From: Verrucomicrobiota bacterium
GTDB lineage: Bacteria > Verrucomicrobiota > Verrucomicrobiia > Opitutales > Opitutaceae
Direction of reading: 5' to 3'
NCBI GenBank assembly: GCA_023443455.1
Contig: JAEZUE010000069.1
Location: 1 to 64,000, forward strand
Length of the DNA stretch: 64,000 nt
Shown: positions 47,793-56,569 of the stretch, in pieces
How positions within the stretch are numbered: position 1 is the stretch's first letter
Layout of the letters: each line of letters begins with the position of its first letter
The notes under the pieces: generated by a model
What the model saw: the letters and a program-made list of their open reading frames with translations, nothing else
Told to the model about the DNA's origin: nothing
The model's database searches: none
Translations under genes and position numbers: made by a program

Positions 47793-48263
47793 ATGATTCA
47801 CGTGGTCCTTTTTCAACCCGAGATCCCGCAGAACACCGGCAATGTCGGCCGGATGTGCGCGATCACGCGGTGTCGTCTGCACCTGATCCATCCGCTCGGT
47901 TTCACGATTACCGACCGCCATCTGCGGCGGGCCGGCATGGACTATTGGTACGCGCTCGACGTGCATCACCACCTCAATTGGGAGGAGTTCATGGTCAGCC
48001 CGGTCCGCCCGCAACGGCTGTGGCTGTTGACCACGAAGGGCGCGAAATCGTTTTGGGAGGCCAAGTATGAGGACGGCGACGGTCTGGTTTTCGGCAACGA
48101 GGGGTCGGGCGCACCGGAGTGGCTGCACAAGAAGTTCGGCCCCGATGCGCGCATCACGATCCCGCACGCCAACACCGAGCTGCGCTCGCTGAATCTTTCG
48201 ACCGCGGCCGGCATCGCGACCTTCGAGGCGTTGCGGCAGGTCGGGTATCCGGGTGGGGGGTAG
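47793..48263 (+). CDS. trmL: tRNA (cytidine/uridine-34 2'-O)-methyltransferase TrmL
   Basis: A 156-residue SPOUT methyltransferase that methylates the wobble ribose in tRNA-Leu. It shows VVLFQPEIPQNTGNVGRMCA, LHLIHPLGF, GMDYWYALDVHHHLNWEEF, GLVFGNEGSGAPEW, IPHANTELRSLNLSTAAGIA, all normal for TrmL. Only the minimal SPOUT fold is present, without extra RNA-binding domain. ATG 47793 is the family start. The gene ends in TAG before a 299-bp region that contains the large palindrome. Confidence 0.95.
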   Translation: MIHVVLFQPEIPQNTGNVGRMCAITRCRLHLIHPLGFTITDRHLRRAGMDYWYALDVHHHLNWEEFMVSPVRPQRLWLLTTKGAKSFWEAKYEDGDGLVFGNEGSGAPEWLHKKFGPDARITIPHANTELRSLNLSTAAGIATFEALRQVGYPGGG

Positions 48264-48343
48264 GTTCGGCGTGAATTGGCTCCCTGATCCTACTTCCGCT
48301 TGGCGCATGAAGTGAATCCCGGCGCCGCAGCGGCGCGACGATG

Positions 48344-48399
48344 CCCCAAGCCAAACCGTTTACGTTCACGGCCGTGAACGTAAACGGTTTGGCTTGGGG
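48344..48399. repeat. Perfect 56-bp palindrome without spacer
   Basis: The left arm begins CCCCAAGCCAAACCGTTTAC at 48344 and the arms meet at CACGGCCGTG (48367-48376); all 28 base pairs match and there is no loop. It lies between the convergent genes trmL (stop 48263) and oppF (stop 48563). The 299-bp interval also has a GCGCCGC-A-GCGGCGC hairpin (48322-48336), a stem at 48502-48521 and no coding signal. A T-run typical of terminators is absent. Confidence 0.95.
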
Positions 48400-48562
48400 G
48401 GGAAGGCCGGCGAGTTTGCAGTAGGACAATGGGGGCGGCAGGCCGGCGATGGGCGAGCTGCCTTCGACGATGCCGGTCAGTCCCGCGTTTCGCGCGATTG
48501 GGGTGACACTGTCGTGTCGCCAAAATGCGTCGTCGTGAGGAGGTGCCGCAGCCCGGATCGGC

Positions 48563-49567
48563 TCAGGCCGCCGGAATTTCCGCCAATCGCACGCAGGCGA
48601 CCTCGCGGCCGTCGGCTTGGGCGGCGAGCGGCGGGACGGCGGCGCGGCAGACTTCGGTCGCGAACGGGCAACGCGGGTGGAAGGCGCAGCCAGGCGGCGG
48701 ATTGAGCGGCGAGGGCGGATCGCCGGGGAGCACGAGGCGTTGGCGGGCCTTCTCGCGTGCCGGGTCGGGCACGTGGATCGCGCTGACGAGCGCGCGGGTG
48801 TACGGGTGCGCGGGCCGATCGATCACCGCGGCGGCCGGGCCATGCTCGACGATCTTGCCGAGGTACATCACGGCGACGCGGTCGGAGAGATGCTTCACGA
48901 CGGAGAGGTCGTGCGAGATGAAGATCAGGCTCAGGCCGAGGTCGCGGACGAGTTGCGCGAGCAGGTTGAGGATCTGCGCCTGGATCGACACGTCGAGGGC
49001 CGACACGGGTTCGTCGGCCACGATCACGCGCGGCTCGAGGGCGAGCGCGCGGGCGATGGCGATGCGCTGGCGTTGGCCGCCGGAGAACTCGTGCGGGTAT
49101 TTTTTAGCGAACCGCGGGGCGAGGCCGACGCGCTCCATGAGCGCCGTCACGCGGGCGGGCACCTCGGCGCGCGGCACGATCCGGTGGACACGGAGTGGCT
49201 CGGCGAGGGCGTCGAACACCGTCGTGCGCGGGTTGAGCGAGGCGTACGGGTCTTGGAAAACCATCTGCAACCCGAGGCGCGCGCGGCGCAGCGCGGCGGC
49301 GTCGAGCGCGGCGAGGTTCTGGCCCTCGAACACGACCGTGCCGGCGGTGGGCGGCACGAGCTGGAGGATGGTGCGCGCGAGGGTGGACTTGCCGCAGCCC
49401 GACTCGCCGACGAGCCCGAGCACCTCGCCCCGGCGCAGCTCGAGGTCGACGCCGTCGACGGCCTTCACCGTGCCGACCTGCCGCCGGAACACGAACCCGC
49501 GTTGCACCGGAAAGTGCGTCTGCACGCCGCGCAGCGAGAGGAGGGGGGCGGGGACGGAGGCGGACAT
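48563..49567 (-). CDS. oppF: Oligopeptide ABC transporter ATPase OppF-like
   Basis: A 334-residue ATPase of the oligopeptide/dipeptide transporter family. Walker A GLVGESGCGKSTLART, Q-loop MVFQDPYASLNPR, signature EFSGGQRQRIAIARALAL, Walker B VIVADEPVSALDVS, and H-loop FISHDLSVV are intact. The C-terminal oligo_HPY region has HPYTRALVSAI and the Cys-rich PPGCAFHPRCPFATEVC, which can bind an iron-sulfur cluster in relatives. The N-terminal FVFRRQVGTVKAVDGVD is the OppF type. A pyrimidine-rich leader precedes it on the coding strand. It is separated from oppD by an unrelated gene. Confidence 0.93.
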   Translation of the reverse strand: MSASVPAPLLSLRGVQTHFPVQRGFVFRRQVGTVKAVDGVDLELRRGEVLGLVGESGCGKSTLARTILQLVPPTAGTVVFEGQNLAALDAAALRRARLGLQMVFQDPYASLNPRTTVFDALAEPLRVHRIVPRAEVPARVTALMERVGLAPRFAKKYPHEFSGGQRQRIAIARALALEPRVIVADEPVSALDVSIQAQILNLLAQLVRDLGLSLIFISHDLSVVKHLSDRVAVMYLGKIVEHGPAAAVIDRPAHPYTRALVSAIHVPDPAREKARQRLVLPGDPPSPLNPPPGCAFHPRCPFATEVCRAAVPPLAAQADGREVACVRLAEIPAA

Positions 49568-49660
49568 GAGGAAGGAGGACGGAGGACAGACGACAGAGGA
49601 CGGCGGACGGAAGACGGAGGGCGACAGAAGGGAACGAAGGGAAGGAAGGTCGGAGGATGA
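49568..49660. repeat. Purine-rich low-complexity tract upstream of oppF
   Basis: The plus strand is a run of GAGGAC/GACGGAGG-type units (AGGAAGGAGGACGGAGGACA and so on), so the oppF leader RNA would be nearly all pyrimidine. It is not a strict tandem repeat. It leaves no room for a normal Shine-Dalgarno sequence before the oppF ATG. Confidence 0.65.
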
Positions 49661-49712
49661 AGAGGTAGGTGAAACCGCTAATGGACGCTAATTGGCGCTA
49701 ATTCGGAGAGGG

Positions 49713-50378
49713 TCAGTCGCAGCCGGTGAAGCCGATGATTTTGTGCGTCGCGCAATCGACGGCCCAGATCCGGATGTGGCCGAGCGCTAGCTCTGGGGCG
49801 GCATTCTCCCACTTGCTGATGATGATCCAGCAGTCTCCGCCAGCATGATGTGCGAGGTATGCGCTGACTGGCACGGTCGCTGTTGATGTCGGCCAAGCAT
49901 CGGGATTTCGCAGTACCTCGGCCCACCTTTGCTGTCGCGCCGCATTCAGCTCCTTTCGGTGGGCTTCCCTCGTTTCATCCGTATCGCCCCAGCTACTCTG
50001 GATGGCGGGAACAGGAACGCCCATGGTCATCTCGGTTTGTCCATGGCGGAGCGACTTGAGCGAAAGCCGTAGGTTCTCTGAGTCCAAGGAGGCTTCTGCA
50101 GCTTTCTTGACGAGTAGCCCGGCCAATCGGTCCCATTTGGCTCGCCAGTCTTTTGTGGTGATTCCGGCGAACTGCTTCTCCTCCGGTTTGTTGGCGAATG
50201 TATCCCAAAGGTAGCGGGCGCGATCCGATTCGTTGGCCGGGAGTTCGATGTTGGTGGTGGCGACGATCAGGTCGTTGGCGATTTGATCTATCTCAGCGAC
50301 CTCGTTGACGAGTTTGGGCGCTGGTTCGGCGAAGGTGAGCAGCGGGGCGAGCGCGAGGAATAGTACGAGGCGTCTCAT
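49713..50378 (-). CDS. Exported protein of unknown function between two transporter genes
   Basis: A 221-residue protein with signal peptide (MRRLVLFLALAPLLTFA). No known family is recognised. The middle is helical and charged (TKDWRAKWDRLAGLLVKKAA) and the end, GGDCWIIISKWENAAPELAL, GHIRIWAVDCATHKIIGFTG, contains Cys pairs that may form a disulfide. Codon use is less G/C-biased than in oppD and oppF, which suggests a later insertion. It starts 17 bp after the oppD stop, so it may use the oppD transcript. Confidence 0.68.
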   Translation of the reverse strand: MRRLVLFLALAPLLTFAEPAPKLVNEVAEIDQIANDLIVATTNIELPANESDRARYLWDTFANKPEEKQFAGITTKDWRAKWDRLAGLLVKKAAEASLDSENLRLSLKSLRHGQTEMTMGVPVPAIQSSWGDTDETREAHRKELNAARQQRWAEVLRNPDAWPTSTATVPVSAYLAHHAGGDCWIIISKWENAAPELALGHIRIWAVDCATHKIIGFTGCD

Positions 50379-50395
50379 CGGGTGGCGCGGGTTGC

Positions 50396-51370
50396 TCAGA
50401 GTTCCCCGGCCTGCACGCGGAGGCAGGCGGAGTGGTGGGCGGGCTTCGTTTCCACGAGCGGCGGGGCGTCGCCGGTGCGGCATTGCTCGACGGCGAATTC
50501 GCAGCGGGGGGCGAAGGGGCAGCCGGGCGGGAGACGGCTGAGGTCGGGCGGGAGGCCGGGGATGGTGAAGAGTTCGGCACCCTTCGGCTGGAGCGCGGGG
50601 ATCGAGCGTTGGAGGGCGCGGGTGTAGGGGTGTTGCGGACGCGCGAAGAGGTCCGTGGTCGTGGCGCTCTCGACGATGCGGCCGGCGTACATCACCTGCA
50701 CGCGGTCGCACAGGCCGGCGACGACGCCGAGGTCGTGCGTGATGAAGATCACGGCCATGCCGAGTTCGCGTTGGAGGCGGCGGATGAGGTCGAGGATCTG
50801 TGCCTGCACGGTCACGTCGAGTGCGGTGGTGGGCTCGTCGGCGATAAGCAGCTCGGGGCGGGCGATGAGGGCCATCGCGATCATCACGCGTTGGCGCATG
50901 CCGCCGGAGAACTCGTGCGGGTAGTGGTGGAGGCGAGCGGCGGCGTCGTTGATGCCGACGGCCTCGAGCATCGCGAGGCCGCGGGCGAGCGCGTCGCGGC
51001 GGGAAAGTTTCTCGTGGATGAGGAGCGGCTCGATGAGCTGCTCGGAGATCCGCAGGTACGGATTGAGCGACGTCATCGGGTCCTGGAAGATCATGCCGAT
51101 GCGGCGGCCGCGGATGGCGCGCAACTCGGGTGCGGGGCAGGAGAGCAGGTCGGTGCCGGCGAAAAGCGCGCGGCCGGCGAGCTGCGCGGGCGGCTGCGGC
51201 ACGAGGCGCAGGAGCGACTGGCAGGTGACGGACTTGCCCGAGCCGGATTCGCCGACAAGGCCGAGCGTCTCGCCCTTCTCGAGGGCGAAGCTCACGCCGT
51301 CGACCGCGCGCACCACGCCGTTGCGGGTGTGGAAATGGGTGCGCAAGTCGGTGACTTCGAGCAGCGGCAT
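50396..51370 (-). CDS. oppD: Oligopeptide ABC transporter ATPase OppD-like
   Basis: A 324-residue ATPase of the same family. It shows Walker A GLVGESGSGKSVTCQS, signature EFSGGMRQRVMIAMALIA, Walker B LLIADEPTTALDVTVQ, H-loop FITHDLGVV, and the C-terminal HPYTRALQRSIPAL plus PPGCPFAPRCEF. The N-terminus LRTHFHTRNGVVRAVDGVSF is the OppD type. It would pair with OppF under the permease dimer, whose genes are not in this window. It is divergent from the sensor kinase gene, 107 bp apart. Confidence 0.93.
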   Translation of the reverse strand: MPLLEVTDLRTHFHTRNGVVRAVDGVSFALEKGETLGLVGESGSGKSVTCQSLLRLVPQPPAQLAGRALFAGTDLLSCPAPELRAIRGRRIGMIFQDPMTSLNPYLRISEQLIEPLLIHEKLSRRDALARGLAMLEAVGINDAAARLHHYPHEFSGGMRQRVMIAMALIARPELLIADEPTTALDVTVQAQILDLIRRLQRELGMAVIFITHDLGVVAGLCDRVQVMYAGRIVESATTTDLFARPQHPYTRALQRSIPALQPKGAELFTIPGLPPDLSRLPPGCPFAPRCEFAVEQCRTGDAPPLVETKPAHHSACLRVQAGEL

Positions 51371-51477
51371 CGGTGCGGACGATGCGACTGCAACCCAAAG
51401 CCCGGCGCAAAGGGAAAAGGCGAGGGGCGGGCCGCGAGCTTCAGCGTGGTGGTTTCAGGCCGATAGGGAAATGCCCC

Positions 51478-54400
51478 ATGAAGTCGTTCCGCCCTTTCCG
51501 TCGCGAGTGTGAGCGAGCGGCCCGAGGAGCGTTTCGTCGCGCTCTGGTGGGTGCGACTGCGGCATGGCTGGCGGTGGTGGCAACCGCGTTCGAGATCGCC
51601 TCGGCGCCCGCCGGACAGATCGAGGCGGGCGCGCCGCCCTTCGTGATGTTCAACATCGAGTCGGTCGGGCTGCAGTCGCCGCCGTTGGACCTCAAACAAC
51701 TGGCCGACGGGCGGATTCTGGTGGTGGGGGCGAGCGAGCTTTGTGTGGGCGACGGTTTCCGTTGGGAACGCATTCCGCGAAGCGAACGCGAAACCACTCT
51801 GCTCACCGGCCAGGTGGCGGTGGGCAACGATGGCCGCATCCACGTGAGCGAGACCCAGGGGTTCTGCCGGGTCGAGTTCGACGAGCGGGGCGGGTGGTAT
51901 CTGGTCCGGTCGGAGTATCCGGAAAACCAGGCACCGATGCACTCCTACACCTCGAACGTGCGCGCGGGCGACCGGTGGATCTGGTTCGACAACGGGGTGG
52001 TCGAATGGGATCTGCGCTCCGATCAGGCGCCGCGTTCGCTGGATCGCAACGCGACCGCGGGCCACGCCTTCCTGCTGGATGGCGCCGTCTTCATCCCGGA
52101 TTCGAACCGCGGGTCGCTGCACGCCGTGGCGCCCTCGGGCGAGAGGCGGGTGGTCATCGCGGCGGAGGATTCGAGCCCGGGCATGTCGATCATCTCGAGC
52201 GCTCCGCTGGCCGACGGGCGGATGCTGGTGGGGACTTCGAGCAGTGGCGTCTGGGTGTTCGACGGCCAGGGCCTCTCGCCGCTGGCGAGCGGCGGCGTGC
52301 TCGGGGCGGGCAATCGGATCAACGACCTGGTGCGCACGATGAACGACCTCTTCGTGGCTTCGGTCGATGGATACGGTTTGGTGTTCTTCGACTCGACCGG
52401 TCGGGTGTTGCAGACCCTGGACCGCCGGTCCGACAACCGTCTGGCCCACTTGCGCAAGCTGTTGTGGACCGCGGAGGGCATGCTCTGGGGATACTCGCGC
52501 AAGGGCATCGTGCGGGTGAATTTCCCGTCGCGGGTCTCGCTCTTCGAGAACGCGGTGACGGCCAGCATGGACTACGTGAATCCGGTCCGGTTCGAGGGGC
52601 GGTTGTGGCTGCTCGCCACCGGCTCGGTGTTGCGTGGCGAATACGACGGGGAGGGCCGGTTGGCGGGTTTCGAAAAGGTCGAGACGCCGGCGCCCTTCGT
52701 GTACAGCCTGGGCGTGGCGGCGGGGCGGTTGCTCGCGGGTTGCGACAACGGCCTGTGGGAGTGGCGCGGCGGTGTCTGGCGACTGCTCGCGGGTGGCCTC
52801 GTCAACCCGCGGGTCGCGGTGCCCAGCGGTGTGCCCGATCGGTGGTTGTATGCGGCGCGCAACGAGGTCGGCTGGATCGATTTCGAGGGCGACGAGGTCG
52901 CCCTCACCCGGTTTCCGCACGAGGGGCTCGGGGAGGTGTACAACGCGATCCCCGACCGGGATTGGGTCTGGCTCGAACTGGGCGCGGGCCGGATCGGCCG
53001 GATGGCCATCGACGGGCGGCAGCACGTGCTCGAGCTGTTCAACGAGGACGACGGCGTGACCAGCGGTTGGGTGGAGCTCTTCATCCTCGACGATCGCATC
53101 CGGGTGCAATGCTCCGGGCGCACCCTCATCTACAACGAGCTCACCCGCCGGTTCGAGAACGACGAAACCTTGGCCGCGAACTTCCCGGAACTGACCTATG
53201 CGAACGGGGGGCGCGCCGCCTTCGACGCGCGCGGGCGGCTTTGGGTCCCGGATACGGATCGGGTGCGGATCCACGACCGGTCGTTGCCGGAAGGCGACCA
53301 GCGCCGACTGGAGTTTCTGCCCTCGGACCTGAAGCCCACGTCCTTCATCTGCGAGCCGGGCGGGGTGGTGTGGCTGCAGGGGCAGCTGTGTTTTGCGCGC
53401 TACGATCCGGGCATCCCGCTGCCGCCCGCGCGACGGCTGCGCGCCTTGGTGTCGCGCGTCGAACTGCCGGGCAGCGGACGCACCTTGCTCGCACCCGGCG
53501 TGCAGCTCGGGCGGCTGGTCCATACGGACAACTCGATGATCGCCCATTTCGCGGCGATCGGGGCGCCGGTGGGCGAGAGTGTGACTTTCGAGATCATGAT
53601 GGAGGGCCTTGGGGCCGAGTGGGTTTCCACCGGGGTGACCGGCGCCGCCGGCTTCAACCATCTCGATCCCGGCGTCTACACGTTGCGGGTGCGCCCGCGT
53701 GCCGGCGCTTCGGTGGGCGAGGAGACGGCGGTGTCGCTGGTCGTGCTGCCGCCGTGGTATCGCACGACCGGGGCGTATGTGGCCTACGGGTTGTTCATGG
53801 TGACGGTGGTCGCGGGGGCGATCTGGTTGCCGCTTTATGCGGAGCGGCGGCGCAAGGAAAAGTTGGCCCGTTTGGTCGACGAGCGCACGGTGGAGTTGCG
53901 GGCGAGCGAGGAGCGCTACCGAGTGCTCAATGCGGAACTGGAGCGGCGCGTCGAGGCGCGCACGGTCGAGCTCGATCACGCGGCGGCGCAGTTGTCCGCC
54001 GCCAACCGCGAGCTGGAGAGCTTCGCGTACTCGATCTCCCACGACTTGAAGGCGCCGCTGCGCAACATCATGGGCTTCACCGAGCTGCTCGAGCGGCGGC
54101 TCGGGCCTTTGCAGGACCACGACTGCAGCCGCTTCATGGAGGTGATCGTCAGCGAGACCCGGCGCCTCAGCACCCTCATCGGCGAACTGCTGCGGTTCTC
54201 GCGGATCGGCAAGGCCGAGATGGCGTTCGAGTCCGTCGACCTGGGTGCGTTGATCGACGCCGTGCGCCGGGAGATCGCAGGCGATCTCGAGGGCCGGCAG
54301 ATCGAGTGGCGGGTCGGTCCGTTGCCGTTGGTCGAGGGCGACCGCGTGCTGCTGCGCCAGGTGGTCGCCAATCTCGTGGGCAACGCGGTCAAATTCACCC

Positions 54401-54693
54401 GGAATCGGCCGTGTGCCGTGATCGAGATAACCAGTTCCAAGATACCGGATGCCTGCGGCTTCGCCACGTTCGTGGTGCGCGACAATGGCGCGGGCTTCAA
54501 CCCGAAGTACGGCGACAAGCTCTTCGGCGTATTCCAGCGGCTGCACAGCGAGAAGGCGTTCGAGGGCACCGGCATCGGCCTGGCCAACGTGAAACGCATC
54601 GTCGGGCGCCACGGCGGCGAGGTGTGGGCCGAGGGGGAGCCGGATCGCGGTGCGGCTTTTTTCTTCACGTTGAAGCTGGCGTCCGCCGCGTAG
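51478..54693 (+). CDS. Propeller-type sensor histidine kinase
   Basis: A 1071-residue membrane kinase. A signal/anchor helix (about 20-40) is followed by a long periplasmic part with propeller-like repeats (residues 50-650; e.g. LKQLADGRILVVGASELCVG and INDLVRTMNDLFVASVDGYG), then a Y_Y_Y-like domain (GLGAEWVSTGVTGAAGFNHL, about 695-765), a membrane helix near 770, and a coiled coil. The HisKA segment YSISHDLKAPLRNIMGFTEL has phospho-acceptor His855. The ATPase domain has DNGAGFNPKYGDKLFGVFQR and GTGIGLANVKRIVGRHGGEV. No receiver or DNA-binding domain is present, unlike hybrid HTCS sensors, so a separate regulator is needed. The galactanase gene follows, which suggests carbohydrate sensing. 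Confidence 0.88.
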   Translation: MKSFRPFRRECERAARGAFRRALVGATAAWLAVVATAFEIASAPAGQIEAGAPPFVMFNIESVGLQSPPLDLKQLADGRILVVGASELCVGDGFRWERIPRSERETTLLTGQVAVGNDGRIHVSETQGFCRVEFDERGGWYLVRSEYPENQAPMHSYTSNVRAGDRWIWFDNGVVEWDLRSDQAPRSLDRNATAGHAFLLDGAVFIPDSNRGSLHAVAPSGERRVVIAAEDSSPGMSIISSAPLADGRMLVGTSSSGVWVFDGQGLSPLASGGVLGAGNRINDLVRTMNDLFVASVDGYGLVFFDSTGRVLQTLDRRSDNRLAHLRKLLWTAEGMLWGYSRKGIVRVNFPSRVSLFENAVTASMDYVNPVRFEGRLWLLATGSVLRGEYDGEGRLAGFEKVETPAPFVYSLGVAAGRLLAGCDNGLWEWRGGVWRLLAGGLVNPRVAVPSGVPDRWLYAARNEVGWIDFEGDEVALTRFPHEGLGEVYNAIPDRDWVWLELGAGRIGRMAIDGRQHVLELFNEDDGVTSGWVELFILDDRIRVQCSGRTLIYNELTRRFENDETLAANFPELTYANGGRAAFDARGRLWVPDTDRVRIHDRSLPEGDQRRLEFLPSDLKPTSFICEPGGVVWLQGQLCFARYDPGIPLPPARRLRALVSRVELPGSGRTLLAPGVQLGRLVHTDNSMIAHFAAIGAPVGESVTFEIMMEGLGAEWVSTGVTGAAGFNHLDPGVYTLRVRPRAGASVGEETAVSLVVLPPWYRTTGAYVAYGLFMVTVVAGAIWLPLYAERRRKEKLARLVDERTVELRASEERYRVLNAELERRVEARTVELDHAAAQLSAANRELESFAYSISHDLKAPLRNIMGFTELLERRLGPLQDHDCSRFMEVIVSETRRLSTLIGELLRFSRIGKAEMAFESVDLGALIDAVRREIAGDLEGRQIEWRVGPLPLVEGDRVLLRQVVANLVGNAVKFTRNRPCAVIEITSSKIPDACGFATFVVRDNGAGFNPKYGDKLFGVFQRLHSEKAFEGTGIGLANVKRIVGRHGGEVWAEGEPDRGAAFFFTLKLASAA

Positions 54694-54991
54694 GCCGGTT
54701 TCGCCTGCACCGGGCTTGCGCCTTGCGCGCGGAGTGGGCGACGGATCGTCGCGGCGGAAGGCGTGGCAATGCCGAACCGCGACGCCCCGGCGAAGTCATT
54801 ACGGCTTTCGGCACCGCGGCGTGGACCAACCGGGCGAGGCCCCGAGTTTGGAGCCCAACCGCGCTTCCGGCGCAGCGGGGAAGCATGCCGTCTTTATGTA
54901 AAACAGTTTAATTGATTGGCAAACAGTCACGGCGCTGTTTGGGTTCGGCTGTTCCCTCCCCGGAATCCGTTGCTACCCCGAACACCCTCCC
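54694..54991. other. Intergenic region between sensor kinase and GH53 gene
   Basis: No coding signal was found over 298 bp. The first 200 bp are GC-rich. The stretch 54891-54940 is AT-rich and contains three AAACAG motifs (see the separate entry), so the promoter of the galactanase gene is likely here. Confidence 0.5.
54901..54940. promoter_or_regulatory. AAACAGT direct repeats upstream of the galactanase gene
   Basis: AAACAGT occurs at 54901-54907 and again at 54921-54927, exactly 20 bp apart (two helical turns), and the inverse CTGTTT is at 54935-54940. They lie 52-91 bp before the ATG in an AT-rich patch, a plausible regulator-binding region. Unverified. Confidence 0.35.
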
Positions 54992-56506
54992 ATGAAACGT
55001 GCCCTGCTCGTCGCGGCGTTGCTCGCCGCCTGCGTGTCGCCCCCCAACCTCGACGCCGCCCTCTGGATCAAGGGCTGCGATGTCTCCTCCCTCGACAAGA
55101 GCGAAGACCTCGGCGGCACCTATGCCGATGCCGCCGGCAACTCCGGCGACGCCCTCGCCATCCTCAAGGCCAACGGCATGAATACCGTCCGGCTGCGGGT
55201 CTTCCACAACGCCGCCGATGGCCACAACGGCAAGGACGAGGTCGTCGCGATGGCCGTGCGGGCTAAGGCGCTCGGCCTGCGCGTGCTGATCGATTTCCAC
55301 TACTCCGACATCTGGGCCGATCCGGGCCAGCAGACCAAGCCGGCGGCATGGACGGGGCATAGCCTCGCGCAGCTCGAGGCCGACGTGTACAACCATACCC
55401 ATGACGTGTGCTCCGCGCTGGTCGCGGCCGGTGCCGCGCCCGACTACGTGCAGGTGGGCAACGAGATCAACGACGGCATGCTGTGGGAGGAGGGCAGCCT
55501 CCATGCCGCCAACTGGAGTTTCGGCAACCTCGCGTCGCTCCTCGCCCAGGGCATCGCCGCGGTGCGCGCCGCCGCCCCGGATGCCGGCGTGGTCCTGCAC
55601 ATCGCGAAGGGCGGAGACTGGGGTACGGTGCGGTGGTGGTTCGACGGCGTGAAGGCGCAGGGCGTCGATTGGGACTACACCGGGCTCTCGTATTATCCGT
55701 ATTGGCACGGCACGCTTTCGGCGATGCAGACCACGATCAACAACGCCGCGGCCCGCTATTCCCGGCCCGTGCTGCTCTGCGAGACCGCGTATCCGTTCAC
55801 GCTCGGCTGGTCCGACGACCAGGGCAACGTCATCGGCACGGAAGACCAGCTGACCAGCGGCTTTCCGGCCACCGTTGGCGGGCAGCGGGCGATGCTGCGC
55901 GCCATCATGGCCATCGTCGACGCCGTGCCCGACGAGCGCGGCGCGGGTGTGATCTACTGGGATGCGACCTGGACCCCGGTCGAAGGCAACGGTTGGGACA
56001 ACACCGACCCGTCGAGCGGCAACACCTGGGAGAATCAGGCGCTCTTCGATTTCGACGGCAACGCCCTCGCTTCGCAGACGGCGTTCGCCGATTTCCCCGG
56101 CTATCAGGCGCCGCATTTCACCGCCCGCGAACTGGTCGACACTGGCATCGGCGGCGATCTGGCCGACCCCGATGGCGACGGCATGATCAATCTGCTCGAG
56201 TACGCGATGGCGCTCAATCCGCGCTCCGGCCCCGATCGCCCGGTCACCACCGCCGGCACGGTCGAGATCGCGGGCCAACGGTATCTCACGATCACCTTCC
56301 AGCGCCCTGAACCGGCCACCGACCTCGTGTATACCATCTACACCGCGGATTCGCCCGGCGGCATGTGGACGGCCGACGCCGTGCAGGTCGGCTCTGCCAC
56401 CGCCGTGTCGGCCGGCGTTGTGTCGGTGACCTATCGAGACAGCCACCCGATCGCAGACGGTGCGGATCGCCGCTTCATGCGGGTCGGCGTCTCGCGGGCT
56501 CCGTGA
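54992..56506 (+). CDS. Secreted GH53 endo-beta-1,4-galactanase
   Basis: A 504-residue secreted glycosidase. Signal peptide residues 1-22. The GH53 barrel runs from about 25 to 375: LWIKGCDVSSLDKSEDLGGT, MNTVRLRVF, LIDFHYSDIWADPGQQTKPA, VQVGNEINDGMLW with acid/base Glu158, and LLCETAYPF with nucleophile Glu264. It would cut arabinogalactan I outside the cytoplasm. From about 376 a Verrucomicrobia-type tail follows: DPDGDGMINLLEYAMALNPR is a dockerin/EF-hand-like calcium loop, then a beta domain ending DRRFMRVGVSR. It lacks a PEP-CTERM signal. The nearest regulator is the sensor kinase upstream. Confidence 0.95.
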   Translation: MKRALLVAALLAACVSPPNLDAALWIKGCDVSSLDKSEDLGGTYADAAGNSGDALAILKANGMNTVRLRVFHNAADGHNGKDEVVAMAVRAKALGLRVLIDFHYSDIWADPGQQTKPAAWTGHSLAQLEADVYNHTHDVCSALVAAGAAPDYVQVGNEINDGMLWEEGSLHAANWSFGNLASLLAQGIAAVRAAAPDAGVVLHIAKGGDWGTVRWWFDGVKAQGVDWDYTGLSYYPYWHGTLSAMQTTINNAAARYSRPVLLCETAYPFTLGWSDDQGNVIGTEDQLTSGFPATVGGQRAMLRAIMAIVDAVPDERGAGVIYWDATWTPVEGNGWDNTDPSSGNTWENQALFDFDGNALASQTAFADFPGYQAPHFTARELVDTGIGGDLADPDGDGMINLLEYAMALNPRSGPDRPVTTAGTVEIAGQRYLTITFQRPEPATDLVYTIYTADSPGGMWTADAVQVGSATAVSAGVVSVTYRDSHPIADGADRRFMRVGVSRAP

Positions 56507-56569
56507 CGCGGTGCTCTCCCGGCGACCTTCGCATCGGCGGGGGCCGGAACGGCGTGTCTGCGGGCATGT

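Noticed and set aside
49568..49660. Possible CRISPR or tandem repeat
   Set aside because: Units are short, irregular and without spacers; it is a purine-rich tract, not an array.
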